Assembly (NCBI GenBank): GCA_963674975.1
Contig: OY771913.1
Coordinates: 1,178,001-1,242,000, forward strand
DNA length: 64,000 bases
Origin: UBA4781 sp963674975
Lineage (GTDB): Bacteria > Chloroflexota > Anaerolineae > Anaerolineales > Anaerolineaceae
Direction of reading: 5' to 3'
A program made the position numbers and the translations under genes. Under the pieces are notes generated by a model. That model saw nothing but the letters and a program-made list of their open reading frames with translations. It was not told the DNA's origin and searched no databases. Shown in pieces: positions 1 through 8,350 of the stretch (position 1 is its first letter; each line of letters starts with the position of its first letter).

Positions 1-1702
1 TATCCAGATCATCGTAGATCAGATCGATAGGCTGTGGAGGTATCACTGTTAATTTATTAGGTGCAAAACCAGTTTTTGGGAGATCCGCAGAAACCACCTG
101 GTTAACCGAGAAATCAATGATCGTATCACTGCCATTATTGATCTTGGTACCAGCCAGATCTTCAATCGATGTGGTCCCGCATATGAACAAACGGTAGCTT
201 CCATTGGGCACCAGTACACCATGATTTACTCCGAGCTCGACCTCAAAAGGTCCCACACCGCTATGATTATCATATGTGGCTGAGTCAATACTGATTTCCG
301 TATCCTGAGCACTTACACTCTGGGTGCAGTTGCTCATCTGAAAACCGTCTCCCTTTGCTTCTATTAAGACAAAGTTATTGGTATTATTTGCAGCTCCCGC
401 TCCTCCGTCACTCTTTACATCTTCGCTAAAGTTAATCGTCATCGTAATAAATGGATCAATGGTGGAGCCTGCTGCCGGGGAAGAAGATGAAACTATGGGT
501 GCACCCAGATCGTTATAACGCATTAATTCCGCGCCATGCCCTGCTCCATCAAAACCTTGAAAATAAATGGAATCACTGAATACATAAGACAGTTTTGGAT
601 AACCCGCCAGAGATCCGGTAATGATATCCACTGCCAGGCTGGCGGTAGTTCCATCATATTTCCAAAATTCATAGCCATGAGCGACATCATCAGCCGTGAA
701 ATACAAAACATTGTGGTAAATAACTCCATAATTAGGCGACGAATTTCCCGAACCAGTATTGATATCTTTGACAAGAGCCGTTGAAATACCATCATAGGAC
801 CAAAATTCAACCCCATGGGAGCCATCGTTCGCAGCGAAATAGAGTTTGCCGTTATAAACAATGAAATGCATTGGAGATGAAGAGCCCGCTCCCGGATTTA
901 TGTCATCCACAAGACTGGCTGTTGTTCCATCAAATTCCCATAATTCTGTTCCGTTTGTTCCATCATTTGCGGCAAAATACAAAACGGAATTATAAACAAC
1001 CAGATCAAAAAGATTAGAGCCAGCAGTGCCGGTAACTATATCGGCTGCTAATGATGCGTTAGTACCATCAAATTTCCATAGTTCCTGTCCATAATCAGTG
1101 TGATATGCGCTGAAGTATAAATCCCCATTGAATACAACAAAATCCTGTGGGCTTGATCCAATTCCAGGATTCGTATCAATATCGGCAACCATACTGGCAG
1201 TTGTTCCATCAAATTTCCACAACTCAGTGCCATTGGTTCCATCATTCGCTGAAAAATAGAGATCGCCATCATAAATAATAAAATAAGATGGATTGTTAAC
1301 ATCCGCAGCAAGGCTCGCTGTTGTTCCGTCATACTTCCAGAGAGCACTATGTGTATCATAACCGCTGAAATATAAAGCACCATTATAGAGTGTGAGGTAA
1401 CTGATCCCCGAATTTCCAGAACCGGGGTTGATATCGGTTAATCTTGTAACTTTTTGTGTCGTCGGACTGAATTTCCAAAGCTCGTAGCCATATGTGCCAT
1501 CTGTTGCTCCAAAGTATAGTTCGTTATTAAAAGTTACAAATGCTCCCGGATTGGAACTTCCAGAGGGATTGATATCGGCTACAAGCGAAGACCCCGCACC
1601 TAGTAGTAAGGGCGCTGCAAACACATTGCCAGTTAATAATCCGAACAATAATAACACAGGGGAAAAAACTACAAGGAATCTATTATGTCGTAATGTCTTC
1701 AT
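1..1702 (-). CDS. ELWxxDGT-repeat surface protein, partial (C-terminus beyond left edge)
   Basis: The reading frame is open from the ATG at 1702 (preceded by GGAGGG) to the left edge, about 567 residues. Residues 1-31 form a signal peptide ending near VFAA. Eight degenerate repeats of roughly 45-60 residues follow, each with a core like LYFAANDGTNGTELWKFDGT, which is the ELWxxDGT repeat family and probably a beta-propeller. An Ig-like segment of the Big_5/SbsA type (ending in NFSEDV) comes next. The last visible residues contain ADLPKTGFAPNKLT. This resembles an LPxTG signal but is not yet followed by a membrane helix. I recall the same phrase preceding sortase domains in Anaerolineae proteins, so a C-terminal sortase domain may lie outside the window. 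Function: cell-surface protein; ligand unknown. Confidence 0.82.
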   Translation of the reverse strand, partial: MKTLRHNRFLVVFSPVLLLFGLLTGNVFAAPLLLGAGSSLVADINPSGSSNPGAFVTFNNELYFGATDGTYGYELWKFSPTTQKVTRLTDINPGSGNSGISYLTLYNGALYFSGYDTHSALWKYDGTTASLAADVNNPSYFIIYDGDLYFSANDGTNGTELWKFDGTTASMVADIDTNPGIGSSPQDFVVFNGDLYFSAYHTDYGQELWKFDGTNASLAADIVTGTAGSNLFDLVVYNSVLYFAANDGTNGTELWEFDGTTASLVDDINPGAGSSSPMHFIVYNGKLYFAANDGSHGVEFWSYDGISTALVKDINTGSGNSSPNYGVIYHNVLYFTADDVAHGYEFWKYDGTTASLAVDIITGSLAGYPKLSYVFSDSIYFQGFDGAGHGAELMRYNDLGAPIVSSSSPAAGSTIDPFITMTINFSEDVKSDGGAGAANNTNNFVLIEAKGDGFQMSNCTQSVSAQDTEISIDSATYDNHSGVGPFEVELGVNHGVLVPNGSYRLFICGTTSIEDLAGTKINNGSDTIIDFSVNQVVSADLPKTGFAPNKLTVIPPQPIDLIYDDLD

Positions 1703-1742
1703 TGTACCCTCCATTAAAAAAACAAAGATCTGCAATATAAAA

Positions 1743-1770
1743 ATTATACAAAAACCTGAAGAATATTCAA
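1743..1770 (-). promoter_or_regulatory. Sigma70-type promoter for the ELWxxDGT protein
   Basis: On the minus strand TTGAAT (1765-1770) and TATAAT (1743-1748) are separated by 16 nt. Transcription would start near 1736, about 35 nt before the ATG. Position and fit are good; there is no experimental support. Confidence 0.55.
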
Positions 1771-1804
1771 TAAGGGTTTCTCATATCTTTTATTTAAAAC
1801 ATAT

Positions 1805-1834
1805 TTGTTTTTTCAGAATTTTTTACGGTAAAAT
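1805..1834 (+). promoter_or_regulatory. Probable promoter of the GH57 gene
   Basis: TTGTTT (1805-1810) and TAAAAT (1829-1834) are spaced by 18 nt, about 35 nt upstream of the GH57 start. The match is moderate and sits in AT-rich DNA, so the call is tentative. Confidence 0.35.
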
Positions 1835-1868
1835 GACGGAGTTTACTCATTATCACTAAAAAGGAATC

Positions 1869-3296
1869 ATGAAATTCATGCCTAAAAGCTATTTCAGTGT
1901 CCATGGACATTTCTATCAACCTCCTCGTGAAGATCCCTTTACCGGTGAGATTCCCAATGAATACGGCGCCGGGCAATACAGCAACTGGACAGAACGTATC
2001 TATAATGAATGTTACTTGCCGAACGCACAGATCGGGAATTTCCAAAAGATAAGCTTCAATATTGGTCCTACCCTTTTCGATTGGATGGAAAAGAACCATC
2101 CCGAGACGGTACAGTCCATTGCCGACCAGGAAAAACTGGTTTTCCAGCGCACAGGCATCAGCAATGCCATGGCGCAGCCCTATTTTCACGCCATCATGCC
2201 GCTGGCTACGGAACGTGATAAACATACCCTGATCTTGTGGGGAATTGAAGACTATAAAAAACATTTCGGTCATACTCCTGAAGGGATGTGGCTGCCTGAG
2301 ACAGCCATGGACATGGCATCACTGGAAGCCATGGCAGCCCAGGGCATCCGCTACACCATTCTGGCGCCCTGGCAGGCAAAAGATCCCATGCTCGACACCA
2401 CGCAGCCTTATCGTGTGGCTCTAACCAGTGGAAAAGAATTTTTCGTCTTTTTCTACAATGCATTCCTTTCCGGGGAGATCAGCTTCAATCCAAGCGCCAG
2501 TGAAAACGCCGATACTTTCGTAAACGACTGGCTGAACCCGCAGATCAATACGCTGAAATCAGATCATGAAGAGTTGATCATGGTTGCGACCGACGGAGAA
2601 CTGTACGGTCACCACCAGCTTCACCGTGATCGTTTCCTCAGCTACTTACTGGATGGAGCGGTTGAAAAAACAGATATTGAAAAACAGTATCCGGCTCTAT
2701 GGCTGCGCGAGCACCCAGTGCAGCAAACTGCAGAGGTCCTTGAAAATACCTCCTGGAGCTGCCACCACGGAATCGAACGCTGGCGTGATGTATGTGGAGA
2801 TGCCCCAAACGCAACCTGGAAAAAACCACTGCGTGAATTCATGGATGGACTGGTAGAAGGAATCGATACAGAATATGAAACCCGCCTGAAAGACCTGGTC
2901 CGCGATCCATGGGACCTGCGGGACGCATACATCAATGTTTTACTGGGCAAGACCACAACTGCAGACCTGATCAAAGCTCATGCCAGACAAGCTCTTACTC
3001 CCGGTCAGCAGTCATTGGTGAGACTGCTGCTTGAAGCAGAATACGACCGCCTGCGCATGCTTTCATCTGATGCATGGTTCTTTTATGATCTTGATCGGAT
3101 CGAAACACTGAATGCCCTGAAATATGCTGCCCATGCCTCCGGGCTGGTCGAGCAGGCTACCGGAGTCAACCCCGCCCTCAGAGTGGTCAGCATTCTTGCC
3201 CGGGCACACAGCCAGGTTTCCAGCCTGACCGGTGATGTGGCATTTCTCGGGTATCTCAAGAAATTTGAATTAAAGCTCGATCAGAATTCGCTTTAA
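1869..3296 (+). CDS. Glycoside hydrolase family 57 (DUF3536-type)
   Basis: 475-residue cytoplasmic protein with no signal peptide, started by AAGGA 5 nt before the ATG; an in-frame ATG at 1878 is an alternative. GH57 signatures are in order: HGHFYQPPR (residues 12-20, conserved region 1), GMWLPETAMD with the probable nucleophile Glu144 (region 3), and VATDGELYGHHQ with probable acid/base Asp242 (region 4). The C-terminal helical half is the DUF3536-like segment. Family members act on alpha-glucans as amylases, 4-alpha-glucanotransferases or branching enzymes; the exact activity cannot be read from sequence. It is transcribed alone, divergent from the surface protein, and may process storage glycogen or maltodextrin. 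Confidence 0.85.
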   Translation: MKFMPKSYFSVHGHFYQPPREDPFTGEIPNEYGAGQYSNWTERIYNECYLPNAQIGNFQKISFNIGPTLFDWMEKNHPETVQSIADQEKLVFQRTGISNAMAQPYFHAIMPLATERDKHTLILWGIEDYKKHFGHTPEGMWLPETAMDMASLEAMAAQGIRYTILAPWQAKDPMLDTTQPYRVALTSGKEFFVFFYNAFLSGEISFNPSASENADTFVNDWLNPQINTLKSDHEELIMVATDGELYGHHQLHRDRFLSYLLDGAVEKTDIEKQYPALWLREHPVQQTAEVLENTSWSCHHGIERWRDVCGDAPNATWKKPLREFMDGLVEGIDTEYETRLKDLVRDPWDLRDAYINVLLGKTTTADLIKAHARQALTPGQQSLVRLLLEAEYDRLRMLSSDAWFFYDLDRIETLNALKYAAHASGLVEQATGVNPALRVVSILARAHSQVSSLTGDVAFLGYLKKFELKLDQNSL

Positions 3297-3428
3297 ATCA
3301 ATACATTCAAGAAACACTGCACCGTATATCTCACATATAGATCCAAAGGGTATATTTCAATCAGATAGAATTAAAACTATAATGATTTAAACAAATTTAA
3401 CAAGGATATATTACCAGGAGAATTGTTC

Positions 3429-3866
3429 ATGTTTACAGCAGACCAGTTTGATATCATATTCATCTTTTGGGCTTTCTTTTTTCAACTGGCGCTCATTTTC
3501 CATTTTACCTTTCGTAAAAAATTCTTTAAAAGTTACACAATGAAAAGAGGCTTCTGGATCTATGCCTTATGCATTCCAGGTGCCATTATCAGTCTGATCT
3601 TATTTATCAATGGAAAATCATGGTCTTTCTGGCTGGGAGGATTTATCTTTGTGATCTATGCTGCATTCGGCTACTGGGCGGACTACATAAAAAAGATAAA
3701 ATGGCGCAAACCCGTTGTGCTTCCCATTTTCATCCCCTATGTTATTTTGTATCTGGGCACGGTGATGTTTTACTGGTTCCCGCTGGCTCTCATTGACCGC
3801 TCGCTGTGGTTTTATTACGCGATTTTATTTGTGATTTCCACGATCTTGAATCTCACATCACATTAA
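3429..3866 (+). CDS. Small multi-pass membrane protein, function unknown
   Basis: 145 residues, very hydrophobic, with four or five predicted membrane helices (about residues 7-25, 42-60, 66-84, 96-114 and 122-140) and short basic loops such as FRKKFF and KKIKWRK. The ATG at 3429 is chosen because AGGAG lies 8 nt upstream; a TTG at 3423 would be only 2 nt from it. I do not recognise a family. It is convergent with the HAAS/PadR pair and separated from it by a terminator. Confidence 0.6.
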   Translation: MFTADQFDIIFIFWAFFFQLALIFHFTFRKKFFKSYTMKRGFWIYALCIPGAIISLILFINGKSWSFWLGGFIFVIYAAFGYWADYIKKIKWRKPVVLPIFIPYVILYLGTVMFYWFPLALIDRSLWFYYAILFVISTILNLTSH

Positions 3867-3892
3867 GCCACTATTATGCATATTTAAATGAA

Positions 3893-3922
3893 AAAGCAGG
3901 CGGCTTTTTATCCACCTGCTTT
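3893..3922 (-). terminator. Rho-independent terminator between convergent genes
   Basis: An 11-bp stem (3893-3903 with 3912-3922, one mismatch) lies just past the stop of the HAAS gene. Read on the minus strand it is followed by a T-rich run, so it mainly terminates the PadR-HAAS operon. A-rich flanks make it partly bidirectional for the plus-strand membrane gene. Confidence 0.65.
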
Positions 3923-3931
3923 CCTATTTCT

Positions 3932-4954
3932 CTACAAAGATGGGTTGCGTATCTCGCGACCGATCTGCTTGATCAGTTCCACGATATTCCCGAAAATTCC
4001 CAAGCCCATCAATACTCCCAGCCCGGTATTAGCCTGCACTTCGTACTGCGCCAGCACACTTGTTTCTTCCAGTACTCTAAATAAATCCAGAGTGAACAGG
4101 GGCAGTGAGGAGATCAGGAAAACCAGCAAGATACTATCGGCAATCTTGAGAGCCGCGTCCCACCAATTCGTAAGGGCATTATGATATCCCTGAACCAGCA
4201 GGGTGATGTTCCTGGTAACCCCTAATCCAGTTAATGCCAATGAAAAAGGAATGAACTGGATAAAATTTTCAGTGAAAAGGCGCACCATCTCAGAAGAGCC
4301 ACCGTCATTTCTCCAATAGGGAACCAAACCACCTGTTTTCTGGATATAGATGAAGAATACCATCCCGATAATACCCAACAGGATCTCAAGAGACACACCA
4401 ATCCGGCTGATTTCTTTCTCCTTCTCCGGCAGCTCTGGAAGTTCGCTGATCTTGAGTTCCTTCAATTCTTCGATCTCTTCGATGTTCTTCCCTTCGGTGG
4501 TGCGTTCGATGATCGCAAAGATCAGGGTGATCACGCCAACCACAGAGAGTCCCCCACTCCATAATGTGCCCAGGTATTCCAGCATTACCTGCCACACACT
4601 GCCGGAGAATTCCACAATGTTTGAAATGATCATGGATAGGGTGAGCGCACCCAGCACCACCAGCAGCATGATCTTGACCACAATCTTATACAGCGGGAAA
4701 AGGCGCGGTCCGATCAAATACTGGTTTGGAGAATACTGGGCAGCGACCTTACGCGGGGAACCCATTTCTTTCAAAACCGCTTCCAATTCTTTTTCATCTA
4801 CATCTGCGTTTTTAGGATAGCGCTCTTCCAGCAGATCGTAGAGATAAGATTCGATCTCTGCCACGATATCATCGCGCTGTTTCCCACTCAATTCTTTCTT
4901 AACCGCATAGAGATAACGCTCCAGCAGTTCTTTTGCATCTTTATTCAATTTCAT
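3932..4954 (-). CDS. HAAS-domain membrane protein, partner of PadR regulator
   Basis: 340 residues. The N-terminal soluble domain (about 1-75; KELLERYLYAVKKEL, then IVAEIESYLYDLLEERY) matches the HAAS/DUF1700-like fold that is often encoded next to PadR regulators. About six membrane helices follow (roughly 90-110, 120-145, 185-203, 225-245, 263-285, 305-325), with an acidic, proline-containing loop near 150-178. AAGGAG lies 8 nt before the ATG. The start overlaps the end of the PadR gene by 14 bp, so the two are translationally coupled. The partners probably form an envelope-sensing pair in which the membrane protein modulates PadR output; this is inference from family context. Confidence 0.75.
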   Translation of the reverse strand: MKLNKDAKELLERYLYAVKKELSGKQRDDIVAEIESYLYDLLEERYPKNADVDEKELEAVLKEMGSPRKVAAQYSPNQYLIGPRLFPLYKIVVKIMLLVVLGALTLSMIISNIVEFSGSVWQVMLEYLGTLWSGGLSVVGVITLIFAIIERTTEGKNIEEIEELKELKISELPELPEKEKEISRIGVSLEILLGIIGMVFFIYIQKTGGLVPYWRNDGGSSEMVRLFTENFIQFIPFSLALTGLGVTRNITLLVQGYHNALTNWWDAALKIADSILLVFLISSLPLFTLDLFRVLEETSVLAQYEVQANTGLGVLMGLGIFGNIVELIKQIGREIRNPSL

Positions 4955-5288
4955 TTAATAATCTCCTTATTATTTCGCTTTGCGAACGCCAATCTGCAGA
5001 GAGCTTTTGCAGCATTTCTTTTCCATTGTCGTTCAACCTGTAATAGCGGCGGGGACGCGGGTCCTCTACTCGCCATTCGCTTTCCAGCAGGTTTTGCTCT
5101 TCCAATCGCCGCAGGAGTGGATAGAGAGTATCTTGCCCGATCTCAAAGCCTTTTTCATTGAGCGTTTTGATAAGGGAATAGCCATACTGCTCCTGAGTGA
5201 GCTGGCTCATAGCCGCCAGCACGATCACCCCACGGCGCATTTCCTGCTTCAGCTTTTCCAATTCATGATCATGTTTTGCGTTCATCAT
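4941..5288 (-). CDS. PadR family transcriptional regulator
   Basis: 116-residue winged-helix repressor. Typical PadR features: RRGVIVLAAMSQL (N-terminal helix), YGYSLIKTLNEKGFEIGQDTLYPLLRRLEEQNLLES (recognition region and wing), RPRRYYRLNDNGKEML, and a C-terminal dimerisation helix. The open frame continues upstream to 5324, but that stretch is the promoter itself. The ATG at 5288 (or 5285) is therefore the real start, and the mRNA is predicted to begin at or next to it, with no ribosome binding site. First gene of an operon with the HAAS membrane protein; probably autoregulated through the dyad in its promoter. Confidence 0.85.
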   Translation of the reverse strand: MMNAKHDHELEKLKQEMRRGVIVLAAMSQLTQEQYGYSLIKTLNEKGFEIGQDTLYPLLRRLEEQNLLESEWRVEDPRPRRYYRLNDNGKEMLQKLSADWRSQSEIIRRLLNEIE

Positions 5289-5294
5289 GCCGAC

Positions 5295-5324
5295 ATTATA
5301 CTGTATTATACACAGTAATGTCAA
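5295..5324 (-). promoter_or_regulatory. padR promoter with embedded PadR operator dyad
   Basis: A near-consensus sigma70 promoter on the minus strand: TTGACA (5319-5324), an 18-nt spacer and TATAAT (5295-5300). The dyad TACTGT-N7-ACAGTA (5299-5317) lies in the spacer and touches the -10 box, as expected for an autorepressed PadR gene. The predicted start point is about 5288, the first base of the start codon. Confidence 0.75.
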
Positions 5325-5372
5325 GACACATTATTGGTAAAATTTAGTATTCAGAATGAGGAAAAGTGTTAA

Positions 5373-5403
5373 AAAACGGCTTTCTTTTTAAGAAAGCCGT
5401 TTT
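5373..5403 (-). terminator. Terminator of the 16-gene operon
   Basis: A perfect 14-bp inverted repeat (5373-5386 with 5390-5403, 3-nt loop) ending in T runs on both strands. It lies 48 nt beyond the last gene of the big minus-strand operon and also isolates it from the PadR promoter. Confidence 0.8.
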
Positions 5404-5450
5404 AATCTTCTAGAAAATTAATTTTTAATATCTGTCTAAGCGCATATCAA

Positions 5451-6365
5451 TCACAGATCATTGATGCGCAGCAGCTCCGCCTTACACAGATCAAAGCGCC
5501 TTTGTATTTCTTCTTCTCGACCTTTTATCGGGAAGAGAGCGCCGAACTGTTCCAACGCAAAGGAGGCTGAAACCGCCGCCTTGCACAATGCATCTACACA
5601 ACCTCCGGATTGAACGCATCCCACTGCCAGACCGCCACAGTAAGCATTACCGGCACCCGTTTGATCGACAATATTCTCGATCGGAACCGCAGGTACACGG
5701 ATATGTCTTCCATCCGCACCGGCATAGATGCTGCCATCGGCACCAGCCCGAATCACAGCCATTTTGGCTCCGTGATCGATCAATTCATTCAGCATAGCAT
5801 CCGCATCATCCATCTGCAGCAGTTCCTGCGCTTCCCCCAGATTAGGAGAAATGCAATCAACAAGCGGCAGGATCTTCAGGAAATTATCCTTGTTCCTTTG
5901 TAAAAATTCCGACTGAATGGGCTCCCAGAGAATGAAGGGATCGCCAAATGGCTGTAAGAAATCAACCCATTCTTTCACTTCGCTCCAGCCGCAATGCAGA
6001 TGAACTCCCTGCAGCTGCTTATAGGCTTGCGGGAAAGCGGTCAATTGCGGGCTGAACAGTGAAAAATCCTCAGGGTCAGAGCGAAAGATCTCTGTGCGCC
6101 TGCCATCGGTTTCAAAGATCTGCCAGCCGCGCACCGTCTTGGCATCTACGACATACAAGCCCTCTACATCAAAGACATCTTTCAGCTTCATGGTCAGGTC
6201 AGGTGGAAAATCGTTCCCGATACCGGCATACAACCCCACCCGATCGCTCCACACCCGCATTCCCATGGCAGCATGCACGCTTCCCCCACCAAGCACCCCC
6301 ATGTGCGTTTTCCCATCCGGCAGGACGACATCATCAATAATGGCATATCCGATCGCAATAAACAT
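5451..6365 (-). CDS. PfkB-family kinase homologue with GAGN instead of GAGD
   Basis: 304 residues of the ribokinase/PfkB fold. The N-terminal glycine-rich substrate region is VLGGGSVHAAMG (24-35), followed by the usual Rossmann-like core. The C-terminal signature reads DQTGAGNAYCGG (234-245): the catalytic base Asp of the GAGD motif is Asn240, as in Mak32-like members of the family. It may be a kinase with altered chemistry, a hydrolase-like or regulatory homologue, or an inactive copy. Last gene of the operon, 27 nt after the BtpA gene, preceded by GAGGAAAGC. Substrate unknown; context suggests a ribose-like sugar. Confidence 0.78.
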   Translation of the reverse strand: MFIAIGYAIIDDVVLPDGKTHMGVLGGGSVHAAMGMRVWSDRVGLYAGIGNDFPPDLTMKLKDVFDVEGLYVVDAKTVRGWQIFETDGRRTEIFRSDPEDFSLFSPQLTAFPQAYKQLQGVHLHCGWSEVKEWVDFLQPFGDPFILWEPIQSEFLQRNKDNFLKILPLVDCISPNLGEAQELLQMDDADAMLNELIDHGAKMAVIRAGADGSIYAGADGRHIRVPAVPIENIVDQTGAGNAYCGGLAVGCVQSGGCVDALCKAAVSASFALEQFGALFPIKGREEEIQRRFDLCKAELLRINDL

Positions 6366-6392
6366 TTGCTTTCCTCTTTTAAAACCGATACC

Positions 6393-7208
6393 CTACCCGT
6401 TCACAGCCTGCATGAAACGAGCGATGCGATCGTAATCCCATTCTGCAAGGATCGACTTCTTGGTCCATCCGCTGATGGGTTTGAAAGAGCTGCTTACAAC
6501 AACGCCGCTGCAGAATTTAAGCGCTTCCTTGATATTCTCCTCATTCGCTCCGCCGCCCAGGAAGATGGGCGTATCCAGTTTCGCTTTCTTTACTTCCTGC
6601 AGCATCTGCATGGATTCAGGGAAAGAGAGACCGGTTATGATCAATCCATTCGCTTTGCAGTAAACGCTCGCAGAATGGGCAGCTTCTACCAGGGGCATTT
6701 CGCCAAGAGGCTGACCGGTGCGGTCATAGACATCTGCCAGGATGGCAATATCTTCCGCGTTGATCGTCTTGCGATAAGTGATCGCATCGTAAGCGCAGCC
6801 CTGCAGAATACCTTCCGCTTTAACCATCGCGCCCGTATATACCTTGATGCGCACAAACTGCGCGCCGATCGCCTGTGCAACCGCGATCGGTTCACGCGCG
6901 CCGTGTGCCATCATGCAAACACCCAGCGCCAATTGGGGGAACTCCCGGCGGATGGCGGACCCCACCACGGATAGATATGCAACCGTATGGGGTTGAATGG
7001 TTGGGGCAATGGGTAGATCTGTTAGATCCTGAATATATAGCGCTGGAACACCCGCTTTCACTGCTTTTTCTGTGTTCTTCAAAGCGAAATCCACGATCTG
7101 GTCCATCGGCAGGGATGTCGGTTGATTGGATGCCGGAGATGGGGGTAAATGGAGCGCAGCAATAACCGTGGGCTTTTTCACAGGAAACAGGGTGTTCTTT
7201 TTGGTCAT
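6393..7208 (-). CDS. BtpA/SgcQ family TIM-barrel protein
   Basis: 271-residue BtpA family protein (PF03437), recognisable by VIAALHLPPSP, VPALYIQDLTDLP, LALGVCMMAHGAREPIAVA, AQFVRIKVYTGAMV and the phosphate-binding-like FLGGGANEENI and GVVVSSSFK near the C-terminus. Cyanobacterial BtpA affects photosystem I; in heterotrophs SgcQ-type homologues sit in sugar operons with no settled reaction. The ATG at 7208 overlaps the stop of the upstream SIS gene as ATGA and has GGGAG 8 nt before it; a GTG at 7214 is an alternative. Probably a (beta/alpha)8 enzyme acting on a phosphorylated sugar of this operon. Confidence 0.82.
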   Translation of the reverse strand: MTKKNTLFPVKKPTVIAALHLPPSPASNQPTSLPMDQIVDFALKNTEKAVKAGVPALYIQDLTDLPIAPTIQPHTVAYLSVVGSAIRREFPQLALGVCMMAHGAREPIAVAQAIGAQFVRIKVYTGAMVKAEGILQGCAYDAITYRKTINAEDIAILADVYDRTGQPLGEMPLVEAAHSASVYCKANGLIITGLSFPESMQMLQEVKKAKLDTPIFLGGGANEENIKEALKFCSGVVVSSSFKPISGWTKKSILAEWDYDRIARFMQAVNG

Positions 7209-8350
7209 CTCCACTGCTCCCAGGTTTCGCTGGTGCGAATGCGGCTTATTCCGCCACCGCCCTCTGCACTGCGTCCACCTTCAAAATCTCTGAAATATGC
7301 TTCTTTCTTTTCTTCAGACAGATAAGCGGAGAATAATTCTCCCGGAACTGCGGCAACGACAGGAGAGAACATTTCATCGATCTCCGTGATCGGAAAATGG
7401 AAATCAGAAAGGTTGATCAAATTAGTTGCAGTTTTCGGTGCAACAACTGCTACCAGCCTGCCCAACTGCTTGGCAGCCACAGCAACTTCTTCAGCACGTG
7501 ACAGATCGCGATCTGCAGCAGTAATAATGAAAGTTGGTGTTTTTACTTTCTTTTCGAAGTACTGCAGGTGCGCCCATTCTTCCATATCCTGACCGAGCGA
7601 AGAATCGCCGGTCGCTTCCAGCATCTTGGCAGCCGAGAATAATCCGGTAGCATAGTTTGGACCGCTGCCCGCGAAAACAAATTCATCTTCTCCAGCCCAT
7701 TCTTTGGCAGCTTTCTGCGCCACCGGCTCACTCATTTCGATGGTTTGTCGCAGCAGAGTTGAAAAACTGCGGATCTTTGCCCGATACGCGGCTGCTTCTT
7801 CATTGTTGAGGAGCCCCCTTATTTCAGCAAAACGAACCGCGATCAGGTACAAGCCAACCTGGCTGCTCAGATAACTGCGCACACCCGGAACAGCCAATCC
7901 TTCCGGTTCTGAAAAGTGCGGAACGGGGACATCGACCATGATCTCCGCAGCGTTTGCCACAGGGCTGTCGGGGGTTGCGGTCAATGCCAGCGTGGTAGCG
8001 CCGGCTTCGCGCCCCATACGCAGAGCTTCTGCGGTACGGGAGACAGCACCGGATACCGAGATCCCGATCACGATATTCGTTTTCGGTCCGGTCTGCGGGA
8101 TCAAACCCGCCGCATAGCGTGCAAATGTCATTGCAGTCATAGCATCATCGGGTAATTTAACCAGCGATTCAAACGCAAATTCCGTATTGAGGGCAGCGTG
8201 ATGCGAATCGCCGCAGCCGGTAATATAGAATCGCTTTGCTGAAAGACAGAGCTCGTGATCGATCTTCCTGCGAATAGTCTCATCCAATGGGTCAAAAATC
8301 TGCTCCACCAATTCCGGTAAACTATGAATCTGCTCAACCATGTAATTCAT
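7205..8350 (-). CDS. Tandem SIS-domain sugar isomerase/deglycase-like protein
   Basis: 381 residues with two SIS domains. The first has RFYITGCGDSHHAAL and IVIGISVSGAVSRTAEAL (binding of sugar phosphate through a Ser/Thr loop); the second has EFVFAGSGPNYATGLFSAAKMLEA and a conserved GQDMEEWAHLQYF, equivalent to the catalytic Glu region of GlmS/AgaS/FrlB isomerases. Family members isomerise or deaminate aminosugar phosphates, or cleave Amadori compounds such as fructoselysine-6-phosphate. GGAG is 10 nt before the ATG and the gene overlaps the upstream kinase by 17 bp. Next to a PfkB kinase it recalls the FrlB/FrlD pair, but the substrate is not known. Confidence 0.8.
   Translation of the reverse strand: MNYMVEQIHSLPELVEQIFDPLDETIRRKIDHELCLSAKRFYITGCGDSHHAALNTEFAFESLVKLPDDAMTAMTFARYAAGLIPQTGPKTNIVIGISVSGAVSRTAEALRMGREAGATTLALTATPDSPVANAAEIMVDVPVPHFSEPEGLAVPGVRSYLSSQVGLYLIAVRFAEIRGLLNNEEAAAYRAKIRSFSTLLRQTIEMSEPVAQKAAKEWAGEDEFVFAGSGPNYATGLFSAAKMLEATGDSSLGQDMEEWAHLQYFEKKVKTPTFIITAADRDLSRAEEVAVAAKQLGRLVAVVAPKTATNLINLSDFHFPITEIDEMFSPVVAAVPGELFSAYLSEEKKEAYFRDFEGGRSAEGGGGISRIRTSETWEQWR

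Noticed and set aside
523..1383. Minus-strand frames at 523-861 and 1048-1383
   Set aside because: They are other-frame shadows caused by the repeating codons of the ELWxxDGT protein, whose own frame is open throughout.
5289..5324. N-terminal extension of the PadR protein (TTG start at 5324)
   Set aside because: The segment is the -35/-10 promoter and operator; it has no ribosome binding site, and homologous PadR proteins begin at MNAKHDHE-like positions.
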